From Burkholderiales bacterium (GTDB taxonomy: Bacteria; Pseudomonadota; Gammaproteobacteria; Burkholderiales; SG8-39), in contig JAICPQ010000009.1 in the NCBI GenBank assembly GCA_025929745.1, positions 1 to 18,959 of the forward strand: a DNA stretch of 18,959 nucleotides, written 5' to 3'. Of this stretch, positions 15,074-18,959 are shown piece after piece (within the stretch, counting starts at the first letter, position 1; each line of letters opens with the position of its first letter). The notes beneath the pieces are model-generated. The model was not told where the DNA came from and searched no databases. It saw only the letters and a program-made list of their open reading frames with translations. A program made the position numbers and the translations under genes.

Positions 15074-16791
15074 ACGAGAGCGAAGCACACTTCGTCGTCG
15101 CGGTTCGTCTCCAGTTCGAGACGATAGCCGGCCGACTCCGCAAGGCGCGCCGCCTGAAATAGACCGATGCCAAGACCGGTCTTTGACGCGACCGGCGCGC
15201 GCAGCAGGCTGCCGGCCACCTCCGCCGGGATGGCGGCGCCGCTGTCGCATACGCGCAAGCGGACGGCGCCGGCGCAGTCCAGCGTCACTCGCACGCGCAC
15301 TTCCCGGTCCGCCGCCCGCTTCGCGAGAGCGTTGCGCATAAGATTGTCGGCGACCGTGTCGAACAGCGAGCGCGGCAGGCGCGCGCCGGCGGGAGGCTGG
15401 CCGGCGGCAAATTCCACTCCTTCGTCCCGATACTGCCGAACCAGGCTGTCCCACCAAGTACGCGCGGACACGTAGGTTTCGGTGTCCTGCTGCGGGCGCT
15501 GAAACTTCTGCAGAGTCTCGGCGAGACGCCGCTCGATCAGCGGCAGCTGCCGCCGCAGCAAGGCCTGCGACTGCGCCGGAGCGCGGCCCTCCTCTTCCTC
15601 GCGTGCGGCGACGGAGGTGAGCACGCTCAGCGACTGCAGCAGGTTCTTGATGTCATGGGTGAGGCGTGCGCCGGTCTCATGGACCGCCTGGAGGTAGCTT
15701 GCGTGGCGCAGCTTCTCCTCGTGCAGCTTCGCGGCGTAGAACGCCGCGAGGAGCTGAGCGAGGAGATGCAAATGCCAGCGCAGCGCCGGGCTGAGCCGAT
15801 GACGGGACCAGATGGTGATCGCGAGCTCGTTGGAGGAATAGTCGACCGCATGCGGCGTGTTCGTGCCGTGCTCGCCGCTCACATCGTGCACTCGCCAACG
15901 CACGCCCGCGACTGAAGGCAAACGCAGCAGCGCGACCACCGCTTCCTCGAGGAAGCGCTCGGGTCGCGTTTCGGCTTGGAGCAGCTCGGCGAGAAAGTGC
16001 AGCCACTTTTCCACGGGCAGGCCGATCGAGAAAAGGTAGCGCGCGAAGAAAACGCCGAGGCCGCCGCCGGTACGGGGATTCCAGGCAAGCGCAAGAAGGA
16101 ACACCGTGCCGGCGGTAATGAAGACCGTGTACGTAAGCGCCTCGAGATACGGCATGCGGCGCAGAGTCATGAAGGTGAAGCTGCCCAGGATGATCACAAC
16201 GAGCAGCAGCATCAGGAAGATGCTGTAGAAAAAATCGATGAAGTGCGCACCCTCACCCGAATCCGGCTCGGCCGGAAATAAGGGGATCAACAGGAACGCC
16301 GCCGGCAGGAGCAATTCCGCATAGCCGCGGACTTCAGGGTCGATATCGCCGCGCGGCGCGATTTCCGGCAGCACCGCGATCGCCAGCAGCGCGAGCAGAT
16401 AGACAAGCACCACGAGATAGCAGCGCCGCTGCCAGGGCGCGTCCTGCTGATAGACCTTGCCGCCGACCAGACCAGCGAGCACCACCACCCAGAAAGCGAG
16501 AAACCACCAGTCGAGCCACAGCATCACCGCCGAAGCGACGAGCGCGAGAATGAAGCCCTGGGTTGCCGAAATGCGCTGTTCGGCGCGCAGGAAAGGTTGC
16601 CAGAGAAGCAGTAAACCCAGATGCGCGAGCATCAGCGCGCGCGCCCACGGGTCGGCCACGCCGCGAAATACGGCGACATGCAACAGCGCGAGCATCGCCA
16701 CCACCACGACGCGCCAGTAGCGCTGGCTCAGGCTCCAGGTCCTGTTTGCGAGCCGCTCGAGCATGGGCGCGGAAAGCGAGGCCGGTTGCAC
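15037..16791 (-). CDS. Multi-TM sensor histidine kinase (PrsK-like organisation)
   Basis: Membrane sensor kinase of 584 residues. Seven or eight hydrophobic segments occupy about 27-240 (for example FLAFWVVVLAGLVGG and LMLLLVVIILGSFTF). A GAF-like linker domain (about 260-360) follows, then the H-box LTHDIKNLLQSL with His379. The N-box DNLMRN (482-487), G1 CDSGAAIP and G2 GLGIGLFQAARLAE complete the catalytic domain, so it should be active. HD-[IL]-KN H-boxes after a multi-TM plus GAF region resemble the PrsK kinases that work with sigma-54 regulators. The truncated activator at base 1 is a candidate partner (inference). GTG 16791 is supported by GGAG about 8 bases upstream on the minus strand; ATG at 16764 is an alternative. 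No response regulator gene is adjacent. Confidence 0.87.
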   Translation of the reverse strand: MQPASLSAPMLERLANRTWSLSQRYWRVVVVAMLALLHVAVFRGVADPWARALMLAHLGLLLLWQPFLRAEQRISATQGFILALVASAVMLWLDWWFLAFWVVVLAGLVGGKVYQQDAPWQRRCYLVVLVYLLALLAIAVLPEIAPRGDIDPEVRGYAELLLPAAFLLIPLFPAEPDSGEGAHFIDFFYSIFLMLLLVVIILGSFTFMTLRRMPYLEALTYTVFITAGTVFLLALAWNPRTGGGLGVFFARYLFSIGLPVEKWLHFLAELLQAETRPERFLEEAVVALLRLPSVAGVRWRVHDVSGEHGTNTPHAVDYSSNELAITIWSRHRLSPALRWHLHLLAQLLAAFYAAKLHEEKLRHASYLQAVHETGARLTHDIKNLLQSLSVLTSVAAREEEEGRAPAQSQALLRRQLPLIERRLAETLQKFQRPQQDTETYVSARTWWDSLVRQYRDEGVEFAAGQPPAGARLPRSLFDTVADNLMRNALAKRAADREVRVRVTLDCAGAVRLRVCDSGAAIPAEVAGSLLRAPVASKTGLGIGLFQAARLAESAGYRLELETNRDDEVCFALVQGSTPAAIMRA

Positions 16792-16805
16792 CAGATTTTC
16801 TCCGC

Positions 16806-16813
16806 GACTAGTC
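16806..16813. promoter_or_regulatory. Palindrome in the 32-base divergent gap
   Basis: GACTAGTC is a perfect 8-base palindrome in the middle of the only 32 bases (16792-16823) separating the divergent kinase and permease starts. It could be an operator half or chance. The gap is too short for two ordinary promoters plus leaders, so promoters may reach into the opposite gene or one mRNA may be nearly leaderless. Confidence 0.25.
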
Positions 16814-16823
16814 TACAGAAGAC

Positions 16824-17585
16824 GTGCCCGCCGCCATTCTCGCCCGCTCGGTCGTTCTTGAAGCCCGTCGCGGCGGGCTTCCCTGGCTCGTGCTCGGCGC
16901 GCTCGCCGTCGCGCTCGCCCTCGCCGCCTTCGTTTCGCAAGTCGCGCTGACGGAAAGCCTCGCTCTCCAGCTCGCCGTGTTCGCCGCAGTGCTGCGCGCC
17001 TCTGCCGTGTTTCTAATTACGGCGCAGGTTACCGCGAGCGCGCTGCGCGAGATCGAGGACAAAGGCCTCGAGCTCATGCTCTCGCTGCCGATCTCTCGGG
17101 CCGCGCACTACCTCGGCCGGCTGGCCGGCTTCACCGCGTGCGGCGCGCTCATCGCGCTCGTATTCGCAGCGCCGCTTCTATTCTGGGCGCCCCCGGCCGC
17201 GGTTGCGCTCTGGGGCGTTTCGCTCGCGTTCGAAAGCGCGCTCATTGCCGCCGCAGCGCTCTTCTTCGCGATGACGCTCGCGCAGTTCGTGCCCGCACTT
17301 GCGGCGACCGTCGGCCTGTACCTCCTCGCCCGCTCCATCGGCGCGATCCAAGCCATCGCAGACGGTGCGTTCGCCGAAGCCTCGCCGGCCTCGCGCTTCG
17401 CGCAGCACGCCGCCGACGCCATCGCCCTCGTCATGCCGAACTTGGACGAGATGACGCGCACGGCCTGGCTCCTGTACGAGGCGCCGCCCGCGGGCGCTTA
17501 TGCCGCGGCACTCACCGGCGCAGCCATCTACATCGTGCTGCTGAGCGCTGCGGGACTATTCGACTTCTATCGGAGAAGCGTCTGA
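16824..17585 (+). CDS. ABC-2-type transporter permease
   Basis: Integral membrane protein of 253 residues with about six hydrophobic segments. Features typical of ABC-2 permeases are a first helix after a short basic N-terminus, then the cytoplasmic loop EIEDKGLELMLSLPISRAAHYLGRL between helices 2 and 3. That loop (E-[DE]-x-x-x-x-x-x-x-LP-[IV]-SR) is the characteristic one joining the nucleotide-binding partner. Substrate unknown. No ABC ATPase gene lies in the window, so the partner must be elsewhere. GTG 16824 is chosen as the most upstream start after the divergent gap; the ribosome site is weak. The gene runs directly into the TPR-like gene, with which it probably forms a two-gene unit inserted between minor- and major-pilin genes. 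A link to pilus function is unproven. Confidence 0.72.
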   Translation: MPAAILARSVVLEARRGGLPWLVLGALAVALALAAFVSQVALTESLALQLAVFAAVLRASAVFLITAQVTASALREIEDKGLELMLSLPISRAAHYLGRLAGFTACGALIALVFAAPLLFWAPPAAVALWGVSLAFESALIAAAALFFAMTLAQFVPALAATVGLYLLARSIGAIQAIADGAFAEASPASRFAQHAADAIALVMPNLDEMTRTAWLLYEAPPAGAYAAALTGAAIYIVLLSAAGLFDFYRRSV

Positions 17586-17593
17586 GCGGCGCG

Positions 17594-18250
17594 GTGCCGC
17601 GCTGGGTGCTCGCGCTCCTTGCGATGAGCCTGGCGACGCAGATCGGGTGGCAGGCTGCGCGCCGCAGCGCTTCGACCAACCATGCCGCGCTGCCGCCGGC
17701 GCCCGGCGCGCCGGCCTTGCGCCTCGCGAGCTTCGGCGAGCCCGAAGCCGCCGCGCGGCTCACCATGATCTTCGTGCAAACGCGCGAGAGCGTTGACTAC
17801 CCGCGCCTTTTCGCCTGGCTTGAAAGCATCCTCGCGCTCGATCCGCGGACGCAGTATCCGCTGTTCGCCGCTGCGCGCGTATACGCCGAGACCGCCGACA
17901 CGCAGCGCTCGCGCGCGGCCCTCGACTTCGTCTACCGCCAGTTTCTGCGCGACCCAGCGCGCCGCTGGCCGTGGCTGGCCCACGCGGCTCTTATCGCGAA
18001 GCACCGCCTGAAGGACCTGCCGCTCGCTCGCATGTACGCGCGGGCGCTAGAACAGCACACCGCACGAGTGCCGCTGCCGCTTTGGGCGAGGCAGATGGAA
18101 ATCTTCATTCTCGAGGACATGAACGAGCTCGAAGCCGCGCGCATCATGATCGCGAGCTGGCTGCAGAGCGGCCAACTCGATGACCCCGCCGAGCTTCGCT
18201 TCCTCAAGCAGCGCCTTGAGGAACTCGAGGCGCGAATTGGCGCGAAATAA
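17594..18250 (+). CDS. Membrane-anchored or exported TPR-like protein, function unknown
   Basis: No family is recognised with confidence. From GTG 17594 the protein has 218 residues, beginning with a short hydrophobic segment (WVLALLAMSLATQIGW) that fits a signal anchor. The rest is almost all helical with TPR-like spacing: YPRLFAWLESILALDPRTQY, FAAARVYAETADTQRSRAAL, ARMYARALEQHTARVPLPLW and EDMNELEAARIMIASWLQSG. It ends in a charged coil, LKQRLEELEARIGAK. It follows the permease gene closely. An alternative start is CTG 17582, which overlaps the permease stop as CTGA and has GGAG six bases upstream; this would add four residues. TPR proteins usually scaffold complexes, so partnership with the permease is plausible but unproven. 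Confidence 0.7.
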   Translation: MPRWVLALLAMSLATQIGWQAARRSASTNHAALPPAPGAPALRLASFGEPEAAARLTMIFVQTRESVDYPRLFAWLESILALDPRTQYPLFAAARVYAETADTQRSRAALDFVYRQFLRDPARRWPWLAHAALIAKHRLKDLPLARMYARALEQHTARVPLPLWARQMEIFILEDMNELEAARIMIASWLQSGQLDDPAELRFLKQRLEELEARIGAK

Positions 18251-18254
18251 GGAA

Positions 18255-18300
18255 TGTCGAATAGCCGACACTTCTGTCGGAATGTTGACGTTACTTGACA
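18255..18300. promoter_or_regulatory. Helically phased TGTC half-site array (probable activator binding region)
   Basis: Five copies of a TGTC/GACA-type half-site begin at 18255 (TGTCG), 18266 (CGACA), 18275 (TGTCG), 18286 (TGACG) and 18296 (TGACA). The spacing is 11, 9, 11 and 10 bases, about one DNA turn each. The first two form a perfect dyad TGTCG-N6-CGACA; the next two repeat it 20 bases on in weaker form. The array lies about 65-110 bases upstream of the predicted transcription start, the usual place for a sigma-54 activator. TGTC elements are also the known core of PilR sites upstream of Pseudomonas pilA. Confidence 0.6.
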
Positions 18301-18338
18301 ACCTTACGATCTATGTCATTGTATTGTATAGAACATGA

Positions 18339-18355
18339 TTGGCATGCCGCTTGCA
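18339..18355 (+). promoter_or_regulatory. Sigma-54 (-24/-12) promoter of the major pilin
   Basis: TTGGCATG-CCGC-TTGCA fits the -24/-12 consensus, with GG at 18341-18342 and GC at 18353-18354 separated by exactly 10 bases. The predicted start is near 18366, leaving a 25-base leader that contains a strong ribosome site (GGAGGGG, 18382-18388) before ATG 18391. The 18301-18340 stretch between activator sites and promoter is strikingly AT-rich for this DNA and could bend, as IHF sites do, though no clear IHF consensus was found. Confidence 0.82.
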
Positions 18356-18390
18356 CGATGAAGGCCAGTCCATCTGCTCTGGGAGGGGCC

Positions 18391-18959
18391 ATGAAGCGCA
18401 AAGAACGCGGATTCACGCTCGTCGAAATCGCCATCGTGCTGGTGATTATCGGACTCCTGCTCGGCGGGATTCTGAAAGGCCAGGAGATGATCACCCAGGC
18501 CAAGATCAAGAACGTGATCGCCGACATCTCCGGCGTCTCGGCGGCGATGTATGGCTACCAGGACCGTTATCGCGCGCTGCCGGGCGACGACAAGAATGCC
18601 TCGGGACGCTGGGCTGGCAGCGGCGACGCCGGCGCATCGAAGGGCAACGGCGTGATCGAGGGCGCTTGGACTTCCACCACCGCGACGCTCGAATCGATGC
18701 TCTTCTGGGATCACCTGCGTCGCGCCGGTTTCGTTTCCGGGACCGGGCCGGAAAATCCCTTCAACGCCGTGAACGGCAGAATGGGCGTTCAAACGTCGGA
18801 CGGGACCGCGCCGACGAGCGGCACGTTCGCCAACGGCATTCTGAGCGACGGCGCCGGCACGCCCACCGTGTTCACGTCCCTCGTACTTTGCTCGGCCAAC
18901 CTGCCCGACAAGATCGCCATCTCGGTGGACGCGCAGATGGATGACGGCGACGGCAAGAA
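18391..18959 (+). CDS. Probable major MSHA-type prepilin (3' end outside window)
   Basis: Prepilin with its own strong sigma-54 promoter and ribosome site, hence the best candidate for the main fibre subunit. 189 residues are visible and the frame is still open at the window edge. The signal MKRKERG7|F8TLVE has Glu +5 and a standard helix IAIVLVIIGLLLGGIL. The globular part contains YGYQDRYRALPGDD, then GNGVIEG, FWDHLRRAGFVSG, C and SVDAQMDDGDGK. Related minor pilin 11964 keeps a full calcium-type loop at the GNGVIEG position; here it is degenerate. The C-terminal disulfide region typical of type IV pilins cannot be judged because the gene is cut. It is not certain that this gene is mshA; further pilin genes may follow outside the window. 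Confidence 0.85.
   Translation, partial: MKRKERGFTLVEIAIVLVIIGLLLGGILKGQEMITQAKIKNVIADISGVSAAMYGYQDRYRALPGDDKNASGRWAGSGDAGASKGNGVIEGAWTSTTATLESMLFWDHLRRAGFVSGTGPENPFNAVNGRMGVQTSDGTAPTSGTFANGILSDGAGTPTVFTSLVLCSANLPDKIAISVDAQMDDGDGK

Noticed and set aside
14087..15457. Minus-strand open frame of 456 codons spanning prepilin and kinase 3' ends
   Set aside because: Its second half runs in the same direction as the kinase but in another frame. It has no motifs and antisense-like composition.
18295..18324. Sigma-70 promoter TTGACA with TTGTAT after 18 bases
   Set aside because: The -10 match is only three of six. TTGACA fits better as the last member of the phased half-site array, and the -24/-12 element is much stronger.

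Overview
This is high-GC DNA with very tight gene packing (1-base gaps, 4-base ATGA/GTGA overlaps, many GTG starts). It looks chromosomal and proteobacterial, most likely Betaproteobacteria, judged from gene content and codon usage only; the genus cannot be assigned. Almost the whole window is one MSHA-like type IV pilus (T4P) locus plus its probable control genes.

Layout. 1-789: 3' part of a sigma-54-dependent activator. 791-2188: MshM/ExeA-like ATPase with a SPOR-like tail. 2189-2276: structured gap. 2277-10759: assembly machine in the order mshL (secretin lipoprotein), mshN-like TPR protein, mshE (ATPase, frame broken), mshG (platform), mshI-like, mshJ-like and mshK-like proteins. 10756-12563: two prepilin-like genes. 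12564-12659: gap with a possible sigma-54 promoter. 12660-15073: a large GspK-like pilin and another prepilin. On the minus strand, 16791-15037 encodes a multi-TM sensor kinase whose 3' end overlaps the last prepilin. Divergent from it are an ABC-2-type permease (16824-17585) and a TPR-like protein (17594-18250). 18251-18390 is a clear regulatory region with a -24/-12 promoter and an array of TGTC half-sites. It precedes the probable major pilin (18391 to the window edge, incomplete).

How the genes fit together. MshE should power subunit addition through MshG. MshI/J/K/N form the inner-membrane and periplasmic scaffold, MshL is the outer-membrane pore, and MshM may act at the cell wall. The minor pilins would prime or cap a fibre built from the 18391 pilin. 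The pilin's sigma-54 promoter, the sigma-54 activator at one end and the kinase at the other suggest a two-component circuit for pilin expression; that pairing is inference.

Most notable observations: (1) mshE is frameshifted exactly where a perfect 47-bp inverted copy of a later part of the same gene sits. (2) The major-pilin promoter carries five TGTC-type half-sites spaced 9-11 bp. (3) Three prepilins share an undescribed-looking 'LPCP' module, present twice in one of them. (4) One minor pilin carries a complete EF-hand-like loop.
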